Origin: Paraburkholderia phenazinium
Lineage (GTDB): Bacteria > Pseudomonadota > Gammaproteobacteria > Burkholderiales > Burkholderiaceae
Length of the DNA stretch: 64,000 bases
Direction of reading: 5' to 3'
Assembly (NCBI RefSeq): GCF_900100735.1
Contig: NZ_FNCJ01000001.1
Span: 804,735 to 868,734 of the forward strand
Below are positions 26,722-35,071 of this stretch, one piece after another; position 1 is the first letter of the stretch; the number at the start of each line of letters is the position of its first letter. The notes under the pieces are model-generated. The model was not told the DNA's origin. It made no database searches and was given only the letters and a program-made list of their open reading frames with translations. A program made the position numbers and the translations under genes.

Positions 26722-26880
26722 ATGAGCGTTATCTTTGCAATGTTCCAAAAGGTCAGCGACCTCTTTGCGTCGCCCCATCTGCCGATGGATTCTGATTACT
26801 CGTACGAAGCGCGTCACCGCGAAGCTGAACGCCAACGCCGCGCGCAGTCGACGCTGTTCGGCATCAAGCTGAGCGACTAA
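26722..26880 (+). CDS. Small 52-residue protein, DUF3563-like
   Basis: A short gene encoding MSVIFAMFQKVSDLFASPHL followed by PMDSDYSYEARHREAERQRR and AQSTLFGIKLSD. The hydrophobic N-terminus and charged arginine/glutamate-rich second half resemble the small DUF3563-type proteins found in Burkholderia relatives; the assignment is tentative. It has a GGGAG ribosome-binding site six bases before the ATG, a likely promoter with twin palindromes just upstream and a terminator hairpin about 70 bases after the stop. This independent signal context supports it as real. Confidence 0.65.
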   Translation: MSVIFAMFQKVSDLFASPHLPMDSDYSYEARHREAERQRRAQSTLFGIKLSD

Positions 26881-27328
26881 GTCGTCTGACCTTGGCGCGG
26901 GGAACCGCGCCGGCTGTGCGCTCTGTCGGGCGCGCGAATGCTGTATTTAAGCCACGGTCTTGCCGTGGCTTTTGTTCGTTTACGACCTGGCTTTTAGACG
27001 CTCCGGCGTGCGGCCCGGTCAATCATCATAAGAAAGCGCGCTCGGCGCAGGCCGTTGCCGGATATTTCCACGCCGAAATGAATGTAACGGTGGCTGACAG
27101 CCATTACGCATCAAATTTCGCGGACGAGACTTCGTGAAGACGCTGAGAAACCGGCTTTTCCCTAAGGAGCAAGGCCGCTCATCGCGCCCCGAATTTGAAA
27201 CGTCCTCTTACAAGCGCTCACGTATTTAAGCGATTCGCCCCGTTAAAGTGGGTTTCAGGCGTACGGCACTGGACGTCCCGGCGATCAGCCAGTCCGGTCC
27301 GACACACAACCTTGAACGGGAGGTCACT
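26881..27328. other. Intergenic region with terminator, no gene seen
   Basis: This 448-base stretch contains the terminator of the small upstream gene (26949-26973). A TTTTCCCTAAGG at 27156-27167 resembles half of the palindrome found twice at 26661-26697. An open frame of 81 codons (26892-27137) runs through the terminator and has no family features, so I do not call it. Confidence 0.4.
26949..26973 (+). terminator. Terminator after the 52-residue gene
   Basis: AAGCCACGG (26949-26957) pairs with CCGTGGCTT (26963-26971) around a five-base loop and runs into TTTT. It lies about 70 bases after the stop codon of the small gene. Confidence 0.7.
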
Positions 27329-27637
27329 ATGAAAACCTTGAATAAGACATCACGCACAATTCTCGCCACGGTGTTGGCTGGCGGTGCACTGCTGAGCGCA
27401 GGTAGCGCATTTGCCCAGGCGGACCGGATCGTCATTTCGGCACCGGGTCCGATCGTTACCTACGGTCAGCCGCACATGATGCCGGTTGGCGTGCAGATTG
27501 ACATTGGCTGGCACGGCGACCGTTACTGGGACGGCCATCGTTACTGGGAGCACGACGAGTGGATGCGCCACCATCCGCACGATTGGGACCCGCATCACTC
27601 CGGCGACCACCGTCCGCCGCCCCCGCACGAGTATTAA
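27329..27637 (+). CDS. Secreted histidine/proline-rich protein
   Basis: A 102-residue protein with signal peptide MKTLNKTSRTILATVLAGGALLSAGSAFAQA (cleavage about residue 30). The mature protein has a short globular part (RIVISAPGPIVTYGQPHMMPVGVQIDIGW) and a C-terminal region rich in His, Asp, Trp and Pro (WHGDRYWDGHRYWEHDEW, HHPHDWDPHH). This composition suggests metal binding outside the cytoplasm. The ATG at 27329 has GGGAGG upstream and begins the signal peptide. A strong terminator follows. Confidence 0.7.
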   Translation: MKTLNKTSRTILATVLAGGALLSAGSAFAQADRIVISAPGPIVTYGQPHMMPVGVQIDIGWHGDRYWDGHRYWEHDEWMRHHPHDWDPHHSGDHRPPPPHEY

Positions 27638-27680
27638 TGCGGTGGTAGCGGCGCCGACGGCGCTGTCGTAAGGTACGGCG

Positions 27681-27712
27681 AGGCCGGTCTTCCCGAAAGG
27701 GGGACCGGCCTT
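27681..27712 (+). terminator. Terminator after histidine/proline-rich protein gene
   Basis: AGGCCGGTC (27681-27689) pairs with GACCGGCCT (27703-27711) around a 13-base loop, which itself can pair partly (CCC with GGG), followed by TTGTTG. It lies 44 bases after the stop. Confidence 0.65.
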
Positions 27713-27787
27713 GTTGCGTTGGGCTCGCAAATTCCCACTCTGCATTATCCTTAAGCACTTTCATCGACGAACCAGCGGGAGAGCAGC

Positions 27788-28702
27788 TTGGACAAGGCAG
27801 TAGTGGGGGTAGTAGGCACGGGCTTGATGGGCGTCGGCATTGCCACGCAGAGCGCACTGCACGGACACAGGACCATCGTCCACGACGTCGACGCTGCGCG
27901 TCTCGCCAGCGTGGCGCCGAAGGCGGAAGCGGTGCTCGACGAACTGATCGACGCCGGCCGGATCGACGCCGCAGCCAAGCGCGCCGCGCTCGCGCGCATC
28001 GAAACGCACGCTACGCTCGAACCCATGGCGGACGCGCAATTCATCATCGAAGCGATTCCCGAAGTATTGGAGTCGAAGCACCGCTTATACGCGTCGCTCT
28101 CGCAACTGCTTGCCGACGATGCCATTCTCGCCAGCAACACCAGCGGTTTCCCTCCCGATCTATTGGCCGCCTCGTTGCGTGCGAAAGACCGCTTCCTGAT
28201 CGCGCATTTCTGGAATCCGCCGCATATGATTCCGCTCGTCGAAGTGGTGCCCGGCACGGCGACCGATCCGCGTGTCATCGAGCAGACGGTCGCCTTGATG
28301 AGCGCAATCGGCATGGAGCCGGTGGTGCTGGCCAAAGCCATTCCGGGGTTTGTCGGTAACCGCCTGCAGTTCGCCGTGCTGCGCGAAGCGCTGAACATCG
28401 TGCGCTCGGGCGCGGCGACGCCGGAGGTGGTCGACCACGTGATGAAGGCTTCGCTCGGACGCCGCTGGGGCATTATTGGCCCGCTCGAAGGCGCGGACCT
28501 GGGCGGCCTCGATACCTTCCTCGATATCTCTACCCACCTGATGCCTGAACTGGCAAAAGATGAAGGCGTGCTCGACCTGTTGCGTGAACAAGTCGAAGCA
28601 GGACGCGTCGGCGTGCGCAGCGGCGCTGGCTTCTATGATTGGGATGAGGCGCATCTTGCCCAGGTGAGGGAAGGGCGCAAACGGGTGATCAGCCGCGGCT
28701 GA
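27788..28702 (+). CDS. 3-hydroxyacyl-CoA dehydrogenase family protein
   Basis: A 304-residue NAD-dependent dehydrogenase. The N-terminal Rossmann motif GVVGTGLMGVGIA (about 7-19) and Asp near residue 30 indicate NAD binding. The catalytic region contains SNTSGFPPDLLAA and HFWNPPHMIPLVEVVPG with the family's His-Glu pair, and the C-terminal domain (about 185-300) is helical. It probably oxidises a 3-hydroxyacyl-CoA or a related hydroxyacid. Translation starts at TTG (27788), with GGGAG upstream. It is not in an evident operon. Confidence 0.82.
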   Translation: MDKAVVGVVGTGLMGVGIATQSALHGHRTIVHDVDAARLASVAPKAEAVLDELIDAGRIDAAAKRAALARIETHATLEPMADAQFIIEAIPEVLESKHRLYASLSQLLADDAILASNTSGFPPDLLAASLRAKDRFLIAHFWNPPHMIPLVEVVPGTATDPRVIEQTVALMSAIGMEPVVLAKAIPGFVGNRLQFAVLREALNIVRSGAATPEVVDHVMKASLGRRWGIIGPLEGADLGGLDTFLDISTHLMPELAKDEGVLDLLREQVEAGRVGVRSGAGFYDWDEAHLAQVREGRKRVISRG

Positions 28703-28845
28703 CAACCAACGTCCTAAACGCGATGCCCGAACACTCAGCGCGCGCTGTGCCCTGCTAACACGACGCGGCGCTGTTCAGGCACACCACCCGCCGCGCACAC
28801 GCAGATTGGAACGACACAACCCTCTCACGCCCCAAGCCCGCCACC

Positions 28846-29460
28846 ATGAATGACACCTACTTCTACGACCCGGCCAAGGGTCACGGTCTCAAGCACGACC
28901 CGTTCAAGGCGATTGTCGCGCCGCGTCTGATCGGCTGGATCTCGACCCGCAGCGCCGCGGGCCATCTCAACCTCGCGCCGTACAGTTTCTTCGGCGCCTT
29001 CGCGACCTTTCCGGCCATCATCGGTTTCTGCAGTGAAGGCCACAAGGACAGCATCAGCAACATCGAGGAAACCGGTGAGTTCGTCTGGAACCTCGCCACC
29101 AAGCCGCTCGCCGAGCAGATGAATCGCAGCTCCGCACCGGTCGGGCCTGAGGTGGACGAATTCGAACTGGCAGGCCTCACGCCAGCGCCGGGCCGCAGCG
29201 TCGCGGTGCCGCACGTCGGCGAATCGCCCGCGGCGCTCGAATGCAAGCTGCTGCAGATCGTGCGCCTGAAGACACTTGATGGCGCGCTGATGGATAACTA
29301 CCTCGCACTCGGCCAGGTGGTGGGCGTCCATATCCAGAACGCCTATCTCAAGGATGGCCTGTTCGACACGCATGCGGCGCAGCCCATCATGCGCGCGGGC
29401 TATCGCGCGGACTATGCGCAGATCGGCGAGATGTTCGAGATGTTCCGCCCGACGGCGTGA
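28846..29460 (+). CDS. Flavin reductase-like (split-barrel FMN-binding) protein
   Basis: A 204-residue protein with the flavin-reductase-like split barrel: RLIGWISTRSAAGHLNLAPYSFFGAFATFPAIIGFCS near the N-terminus is the FMN-contacting region. Proteins of this type bind FMN and often supply reduced flavin to oxygenases, or have unknown roles. The neighbours, a 3-hydroxyacyl-CoA dehydrogenase and a cupin, give no firm clue to a pathway. Confidence 0.8.
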   Translation: MNDTYFYDPAKGHGLKHDPFKAIVAPRLIGWISTRSAAGHLNLAPYSFFGAFATFPAIIGFCSEGHKDSISNIEETGEFVWNLATKPLAEQMNRSSAPVGPEVDEFELAGLTPAPGRSVAVPHVGESPAALECKLLQIVRLKTLDGALMDNYLALGQVVGVHIQNAYLKDGLFDTHAAQPIMRAGYRADYAQIGEMFEMFRPTA

Positions 29461-29600
29461 GCCGTCGCATCGTCTGAACAGGGTTGCCCACGCTTGATTG
29501 AATTTGACAATCGCCCTCGCGAAGCTGGAACGCTTGATGCTTGAAAACGGCGCTTACCGTGCCGTTTTCCCTGCCTCGTTCATCCTTCAGGAGCGCGATC

Positions 29601-30035
29601 ATGTCTACCGAATTCGCCACGCAGTTCTCGCACGTCCGTCCGCAAGACACTTCGTATCAGGACCAGGGGCTGCGCGACTTTTTCCTTTACCGCGATCTCG
29701 GCATCGCGCAAGCGACGGGCGGCAAGGTGCTCGCGCAGCTCGTCAAGGCGAACCATGCACCAGAGCAAGGCACCGGCTGGCACCGTCATGAGGCCGATTT
29801 CCATATCGTGATCATGCTGAAAGGTTGGGCGCGCTTCATGTACGGCGACAAGGAGACGCTCGTCGCCGCTGGCGATTGCGTGCACCAGGCACCCGGGATT
29901 GTTCACTATCTGTTCGATTACTCTGAAGATATGGAGTACATCGAAATAGTTTCACCGGCGGATTTCAAGTCGATCGACGTGGAGGGTCCGTGCGACGTGC
30001 CGGCTGTCACGCCGTGGAAAAGCGTGCCGGCTTGA
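29601..30035 (+). CDS. Cupin-domain protein
   Basis: A 144-residue single-domain cupin. The first metal-binding motif appears as GTGWHRHEADFHIVIMLKGWARF (about 54-76) and the second as the GDCVHQAPGIVHYLFDYSEDMEYIEI region (about 92-117). Small cupins serve as isomerases, dioxygenases or sugar-binding proteins; the function here is unknown. The ATG at 29601 is chosen because AGGAGCG lies directly upstream; an in-frame ATG at 29541 has no such site. Confidence 0.75.
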   Translation: MSTEFATQFSHVRPQDTSYQDQGLRDFFLYRDLGIAQATGGKVLAQLVKANHAPEQGTGWHRHEADFHIVIMLKGWARFMYGDKETLVAAGDCVHQAPGIVHYLFDYSEDMEYIEIVSPADFKSIDVEGPCDVPAVTPWKSVPA

Positions 30036-30056
30036 AGCAGGCTCGGCCGCTTCGTC

Positions 30057-31454
30057 TTAAGCGGCGTTACTGTGTGGCGGCGTGATGACCTCGCCCGTGC
30101 CGTTGGATGAGGTGTTGGCCGCAGCACCCGCCGTCACAGCCGATGCGGCCGGCGCCGCTATGGGGGCGGCCGCCACCGCCACCGGCCGGATCGCCTGAGC
30201 ACGTGAACCGACCGATACCGCCCGCGGCTCGTTGTCGTAGATCACAGCCCGCACGCGTGGATAGATATGCCGCTCCCAGCGGTGACCGTTGAACACGCCG
30301 TAGTGCCCGACACCAGTCTGCACGTGGTGTGTTTTGAGATAAGGCCGCAGTTTGTCGCACATGTCTTGAGCGGCCAGTGTCTGCCCGACCGCGCAGATAT
30401 CGTCCTTCTCGCCCTCCACGGTCAGCAGGGCCGTGCGGCGAATCTTCGACGGTTCGATCAGGCGCCCTCCCACGGCCAACTCATGCAGCGGCAGCGCATG
30501 CTGCTGGAACACGGTTTCGACGGTTTCCAGATAGAAGTCCGCCGTCAAATCCATCGTGGCGAAATACTCTTCGTAGAAGACCCGAATCGTCTCCGCCTTG
30601 GCCGGATCGCCTTTGGCGCGTTCGTAGTGCATGGTTTCGAACGAATCGAGGTGACGGCCGAGGTTCATCGCCATGAACGCGTTCAATTGCACGAAGCCAG
30701 GATAGACGCGGCGGTGCGCGCCTGCAAAGCCAATCGGCACCGCGCTGATCAGATTGCGCTCGAACCACTCGATCGGCTTGCTCTTGGCGAGCGCGTTGAC
30801 CTTGGTCGGGTTGATGCGCGTGTCGAGCGGCCCCGCCATCAACGTCATGCTCGCGGGTTGCGCGGGGTGGTCGTCTGCGGCCATGAGCGAGACCGCCGCG
30901 AGGGCGGCGACGGTCGGCTGGCACACCGCCAGCAGATGGGTGCCGGGGCCGATCGCTTCGGTGAAATCGATGATGTGCTGGACGAATTCGTCAAAGCCGA
31001 AACGTCCCTGCGAGAGCGGTACGTCGCGCGGGTTATGCCAGTCCGTAATGTAGACGTCGTGCTCGGCGAGCATCGTCTTGACGGTGCCGCGCAGCAGCGT
31101 CGCGAAGTGGCCGGACATCGGCGCGATCACCAGCACGCGCGGCTGAGCGGGCGAGATCGCCTTATCCTTGCGGAAATGCAACAGCGAGCAGAACGGCGTG
31201 TGCGCGGCCACTTCCTCGACGATCTTGACCGGCTTGCCGTCCACCTCTACCTCATCGAGTCCGAACGGTGGCCGCTGATGCGTGAGTCCCGCCAGCGAAA
31301 TCAGCTCGCACGAAGCACGCAGCGAGCGGCCGTGCGGCGTTTCGCTGAACGCGGGCCATGCGTTCAGCGAATGATTGATGAGCGCAGCGCCGTGCCGAAC
31401 CGGTAGCATCAGGTCGGCAATTGCCTGGTAAGCGGGATATGCGAACAGGTTCAT
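30057..31454 (-). CDS. phaZ: Intracellular poly(3-hydroxybutyrate) depolymerase
   Basis: A 465-residue intracellular PHB depolymerase (PHB_depo_C family), which mobilises stored polyhydroxybutyrate granules. The catalytic cysteine lies in the box LLAVCQPTVAAL (Cys178 from this start), where lipases have serine; cysteine is typical of the i-PHB depolymerases. The C-terminal His region is THHVQTGVGHYGVFNGHRW. Choosing ATG at 31454 puts the cysteine close to its position in characterised enzymes (about 180); an ATG at 31505 is possible. The last 50 residues form an alanine-rich tail not needed for the fold. Confidence 0.85.
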   Translation of the reverse strand: MNLFAYPAYQAIADLMLPVRHGAALINHSLNAWPAFSETPHGRSLRASCELISLAGLTHQRPPFGLDEVEVDGKPVKIVEEVAAHTPFCSLLHFRKDKAISPAQPRVLVIAPMSGHFATLLRGTVKTMLAEHDVYITDWHNPRDVPLSQGRFGFDEFVQHIIDFTEAIGPGTHLLAVCQPTVAALAAVSLMAADDHPAQPASMTLMAGPLDTRINPTKVNALAKSKPIEWFERNLISAVPIGFAGAHRRVYPGFVQLNAFMAMNLGRHLDSFETMHYERAKGDPAKAETIRVFYEEYFATMDLTADFYLETVETVFQQHALPLHELAVGGRLIEPSKIRRTALLTVEGEKDDICAVGQTLAAQDMCDKLRPYLKTHHVQTGVGHYGVFNGHRWERHIYPRVRAVIYDNEPRAVSVGSRAQAIRPVAVAAAPIAAPAASAVTAGAAANTSSNGTGEVITPPHSNAA

Positions 31455-31681
31455 AGCCTTCGCACGAATGCCGAAAAGGAAGGAGCCCGAATAGAGGCAA
31501 TACATGTGCCAACGTTGGAGCGAGCGTTCAACACACGCCCATGCTGGCATAGCATTTGCGCTATTCCTCTCAGGGTGCCGGTTTTGCCGTGATTTGGTGC
31601 GCTTACGCACCAGCGCGTGCATGTGACTGTTACGTTACGCCGTGCGGCACGAACGTGCGTCTGCTTCAGGAGGAGATTCGT

Positions 31682-32335
31682 ATGGCGAATACCACGCTTA
31701 CCATCAGCAGCAAGAATTATTCGTCATGGTCGCTGCGAGGCTGGTTGCTGACGAAGTTCAGCGGGTTGCCTTTCGAAGAGATCGTGATGCCGGTGGACGA
31801 TCCTGGTGCGCGCGCGGAATTGCTGTTGCTGTCGCCGTCGATTCTGGTGCCGTGTCTGTTCCATGACGGCATTAAGGTCTGGGACACGCTGGCGATTGCC
31901 GAGTATCTCAACGAGGTGCAGCCCGACGCCAAACTGTTGCCGGATGACCGGCGTGCGCGGGCGCACTGCCGGGCCATCAGCGGCGAGATGCATTCGGGTT
32001 TTGGCTCGCTGCGCTCGGCCTTGCCGATGAACCTGAAGGCGCACTTTCCGGGCTTCAAGGTCTGGGCGCGCGCGCAGTCAGATATTGACCGGATCGTAAC
32101 GATCTGGCGCGAGTGTCTGGAGCAGTATGGCGGACCTTACCTGTTCGGCGAACGGAGCGCTGCCGATGCCATGTACGCACCGGTGGTGACGCGCTTTGTC
32201 ACCTACGACGTCAAGCTAGACCCGGATATCGTCGAATACGGGCAGCGCATTCTCGCGCTGCCGGAGATGCAGCAATGGATGGCCGAGGCACAGCAGGAAG
32301 TCGACGAGATCGATGAACTGGACGTCGAATTCTGA
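31682..32335 (+). CDS. Glutathione S-transferase family protein
   Basis: A 217-residue GST. The thioredoxin-like N-terminal domain begins TTLTISSKNYSSWSLRGWLL, with the likely glutathione-contact residues Ser/Tyr in SKNYSSWS, and holds the PSILVPCLFHDGIKVWDTLAIAEYL segment. The helical C-terminal domain follows from about residue 90. The ATG at 31682 is set by a strong AGGAGGAG site; the open frame extends to 31556 upstream but lacks it. It is convergent with a chemoreceptor gene. Confidence 0.85.
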   Translation: MANTTLTISSKNYSSWSLRGWLLTKFSGLPFEEIVMPVDDPGARAELLLLSPSILVPCLFHDGIKVWDTLAIAEYLNEVQPDAKLLPDDRRARAHCRAISGEMHSGFGSLRSALPMNLKAHFPGFKVWARAQSDIDRIVTIWRECLEQYGGPYLFGERSAADAMYAPVVTRFVTYDVKLDPDIVEYGQRILALPEMQQWMAEAQQEVDEIDELDVEF

Positions 32336-32361
32336 GCGCGCCGACTTGCTTGACGCTGGCG

Positions 32362-34338
32362 TCAACCTCGCCGAGTGGTGTCCAGCTTGAATACGCTGAC
32401 TACCTGCGCGAGCCGCGCGGCCTGATCGCGTAGTTCGGCGGCGGCATGTTCCGCGTTTCCGACAATCGTGGCGTTCTGCTGCGTAGCCTCGCCAATCTGC
32501 GTGACGGCGATGTTCACCTGTTCGATGCCGTCGGATTGCTCGCGCGATGCCACGCTGATCTCGCTCATGATGGCGCGCACCTGACCGACGCGTTCAACGA
32601 TGCTGTGCATCGTCGCGCTCGCTTCCTCGGCAATCTTGAAGCCACCCTGGACGCGCGCTGTCGATTCGCCGATTAGCGCTTCGATCTCCTTCACAGCCGC
32701 CGCGCTGCGTTGCGCGAGGGCGCGCACTTCTGACGCCACCACCGCAAAGCCCCGGCCGTGTTCGCCAGCCCGCGCCGCCTCGACGGCGGCATTCAACGCG
32801 AGGATGTTGGTCTGAAACGCGATGCCTTCGATCACGCTGGTGATATCCGAGATCTTCTGCGAGGAACGGCTGATCTCGCCCATCGTCGAGACGACGCGCT
32901 CCACCGCGCGGCCGCCTTCCATCGCCGCTTCGGAGGCGCTCGTCACGAGCGTATTGGCCTGCGCCGCGTGATCCGCGTTCTGCTGCACGTTCGACGTCAT
33001 CTGCTCCATGCTCGCCGCGGTTTCTTCGAGGCTGCTCGCTTGCGTGGCGATGCGCGAGGCGATATCGCCGCTGCCGGCGGCGATTTTGGCCGTGCCTTGC
33101 GTCATGTCCGACGACGCATTGCGCACCTGGGTCACGATTCTTGCAAGACCTTCGCCGATGCCGTTAATGGCTTGCATCAGGCGGCCGATTTCATCGGCAC
33201 GCTGGCTGTTGTCGTCCGCGAGCCGCACGCTCAGGTCGCCCGCTGCGAGACGCTCGGACGCCTTCGCTGCGGCCTCTAGCGGACGACTCACGAGGCGTCG
33301 CACGGCAATCAGGAACAACACGGCGAACGCGGCCACCAGCGCGAGGCCGATCAGCAGGAAGTGATTGCGGGTGGCCACGACCTCGTCCATCACCTCGTCG
33401 CGCGGCGCGACGCCGCCCACCAGCCAGTGCCACTCCGGCACCGTGGTGAACGACACGTATTTGTCGTGCGCGGCGGTCTCGCCAAGCGTTGCGTCGGCCG
33501 AGCTGTATTCGAGCTGGCCCTGCTGCATGTCGAGCATTTGCTTGTAGGGGGCGTTGGCATTGTCGGCGGGCTGGCCGGCGGCGGCCGGATGCACGAGGAA
33601 CTTGCCGCGGTCCGCGCCGTTCGACGCATCGAGCACGAAGTAGTAGCCGCTGTCGCCAATCTTCAGCTCGCGGATACCGTCCTGGACCGACTGGATCTGC
33701 GCGCCGACGTCCACACCGACGAAAAGCGCGCCGATCACGCGGCCGTTCGCGTCCGTGATGGGACGGTACTGCGTGATGTAGCGCTTGCCAAATAGCGCGG
33801 CAAGACCGGTATAGGGCTTGCCGGCAAGGATCAGCGCGTAAGCGGGGCCCTTGCGGTCGAGCAGGGTGCCGATCGCGCGGCTGCCGTCCTGCTTCTTCAA
33901 CGACGTGGTGACGCGCACGAAGTCGTCGCCGGTGCGCGCGAACACGGTGGCGATGGCGCCGCTGCTCTGCAGAAACTGGTCGGGAATCGAGAAGTCCATG
34001 TTGAGGACTTTGTCGCCGGCCTTGATGGTGGGCGTGGCGACGCCGTTGATATCGACCTTCTGGGTCTCGTCGAGCGTGTAGGTGGCCGGCAGGAGGCTGG
34101 CGAACAGGGTCATGGAGCGACCGACTTCGGCGGAAAGCCCCTTGTCGAACAGGGCGATCATCGCGGCGATCGAGCGGTCTTTTTCGGCAATTCGAGCCAG
34201 CACCTGCTCGCTGACCTGCGCGCCGGCCGAGCGGGTGAGGGCCCAGGTGAAGGCGGCGAAGATCAGCGCCACTAGCGCGCACGAAAGCATGGCGAGCCTG
34301 GCGCCGACGCTGGCGCGACGCAAAGAGAGAAATTCCAT
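32362..34338 (-). CDS. Methyl-accepting chemotaxis protein with Cache3-Cache2-type sensor
   Basis: A 658-residue chemoreceptor with a first membrane span (about 14-36) and a large periplasmic sensor (about 40-320) containing Cache-like modules ([48 protein letters not shown]). A second span ([21 protein letters not shown]), a HAMP domain and a methyl-accepting domain with [34 protein letters not shown] follow. Cache sensors often bind small carboxylates or amino acids; the ligand is unknown. No C-terminal pentapeptide is seen. A sigma-28 promoter lies 72 bases upstream. Confidence 0.9.
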   Translation of the reverse strand: MEFLSLRRASVGARLAMLSCALVALIFAAFTWALTRSAGAQVSEQVLARIAEKDRSIAAMIALFDKGLSAEVGRSMTLFASLLPATYTLDETQKVDINGVATPTIKAGDKVLNMDFSIPDQFLQSSGAIATVFARTGDDFVRVTTSLKKQDGSRAIGTLLDRKGPAYALILAGKPYTGLAALFGKRYITQYRPITDANGRVIGALFVGVDVGAQIQSVQDGIRELKIGDSGYYFVLDASNGADRGKFLVHPAAAGQPADNANAPYKQMLDMQQGQLEYSSADATLGETAAHDKYVSFTTVPEWHWLVGGVAPRDEVMDEVVATRNHFLLIGLALVAAFAVLFLIAVRRLVSRPLEAAAKASERLAAGDLSVRLADDNSQRADEIGRLMQAINGIGEGLARIVTQVRNASSDMTQGTAKIAAGSGDIASRIATQASSLEETAASMEQMTSNVQQNADHAAQANTLVTSASEAAMEGGRAVERVVSTMGEISRSSQKISDITSVIEGIAFQTNILALNAAVEAARAGEHGRGFAVVASEVRALAQRSAAAVKEIEALIGESTARVQGGFKIAEEASATMHSIVERVGQVRAIMSEISVASREQSDGIEQVNIAVTQIGEATQQNATIVGNAEHAAAELRDQAARLAQVVSVFKLDTTRRG

Positions 34339-34409
34339 GGGGTTTCTGCGCGTAAGGATGAGGGAGGGGGCGCGTTCCGTGCGTTGTCGCGGAATGCGCC
34401 ACGAATCGT

Positions 34410-34436
34410 TTTACGGCAGATGGGGTGAATTCTTGA
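34410..34436 (-). promoter_or_regulatory. Sigma-28 (FliA) promoter of Cache chemoreceptor gene
   Basis: Read on the minus strand, TCAAGAAT (34436-34429) and GCCGTAAA (34417-34410) are separated by 11 bases. The -10 is identical to the one before the other chemoreceptor (20803-20810), and TCAAG is shared in the -35. This places both receptors in the flagellar late-gene class. Confidence 0.7.
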
Positions 34437-34534
34437 GGTTGGAAACGTTTACGCGGAGGTGGGGAGACCTGGGGTCGAACAACCCGGTTCGGGCGCTGTT
34501 GGTGGGCGGGCTTGGGGCGATCTCAGCGATATTT

Positions 34535-34579
34535 GGTCTATGTTGAACAAATAAGCCATCTAATTTGCCAACATAGACC
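34535..34579. promoter_or_regulatory. 11-bp inverted repeat, candidate HipB operator
   Basis: GGTCTATGTTG (34535-34545) and its perfect complement CAACATAGACC (34569-34579) are 34 bases apart, centre to centre. The right arm ends one base before the hipB start codon. This fits autoregulation by the XRE antitoxin encoded directly downstream. Confidence 0.6.
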
Positions 34580-34580
34580 T

Positions 34581-34922
34581 ATGCGACGCCAGAACAAGGA
34601 ATTTGCCTCTTCCGATTTGAGACGGCGCTCCGAAGCGTTAGGCGCGGCGATTTCCGCTGCGCGTATTGCCCGCAATATGAGCCGGCAAGACTTCTCGGAG
34701 CGGGCCAACATCAGCCCGAGCACCCTCGTGCGGATAGAAAAAGGTGACGTATCAGTCAACTTTCTGGCGTGGCTTCAGGCCTTGGAACGCGCCGGTTTGC
34801 TTGGGCTACTTGAGCCCTTATCGAATTTGCAAGCTGACGTCGTAGGCGAGTCGAAACGAAAGGCCGAGGCGCGTAAGCGGCCTCGCAGGAGTGACGCAAA
34901 GGATGATCCGTACGACTTCTGA
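34581..34922 (+). CDS. HipB-like XRE-family antitoxin/regulator
   Basis: A 113-residue protein with a Cro/C1-type HTH (about 16-70; ALGAAISAARIARNMSRQDFSERANISPSTLVRIEKGDVSVNFLAWLQALERAG) and a basic tail. The way the domain ends (LGLLEPLSNLQADVVGESKRKAEARKRPRR) is typical of HipB-type antitoxins. The ATG at 34581 directly follows the inverted repeat that probably serves as its operator. Downstream only a fragment of hipA remains, so this is an orphan antitoxin. The region is less GC-rich than its neighbours, which suits an acquired module. Confidence 0.75.
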   Translation: MRRQNKEFASSDLRRRSEALGAAISAARIARNMSRQDFSERANISPSTLVRIEKGDVSVNFLAWLQALERAGLLGLLEPLSNLQADVVGESKRKAEARKRPRRSDAKDDPYDF

Positions 34923-34948
34923 CACAACGGACTGGACGAAAACCGTCT

Positions 34949-35071
34949 TCATTTGTCGTGCGTGAATGGCGCACCTATTTTGATGAACTGGGGGTGCCGC
35001 AAAGTGAATGCGACAAAGTGGCCGGTGCTTTCCGCAACCCTAAAGACATTGGACTTTCACTCGTCAGGTAG
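34949..35071 (+). pseudogene. hipA 3' remnant
   Basis: The frame from 34949 to the TAG at 35069-35071 encodes SFVVREWRTYFDELGVPQSE and then [20 protein letters not shown], about 40 residues that look like the extreme C-terminus of HipA kinases (REWR...F...GV pattern). It has no start of its own. A separate short frame starting ATGATCCG at 34901, overlapping the end of hipB, ends after 20 codons and may be the original hipA start. The body of hipA, with the kinase active site, is missing. The remnant overlaps the end of copA by eight bases. Confidence 0.55.

Noticed and set aside
26892..27137. 81-codon open frame after the 52-residue gene
   Set aside because: It crosses a terminator hairpin and has no ribosome-binding site or family features.
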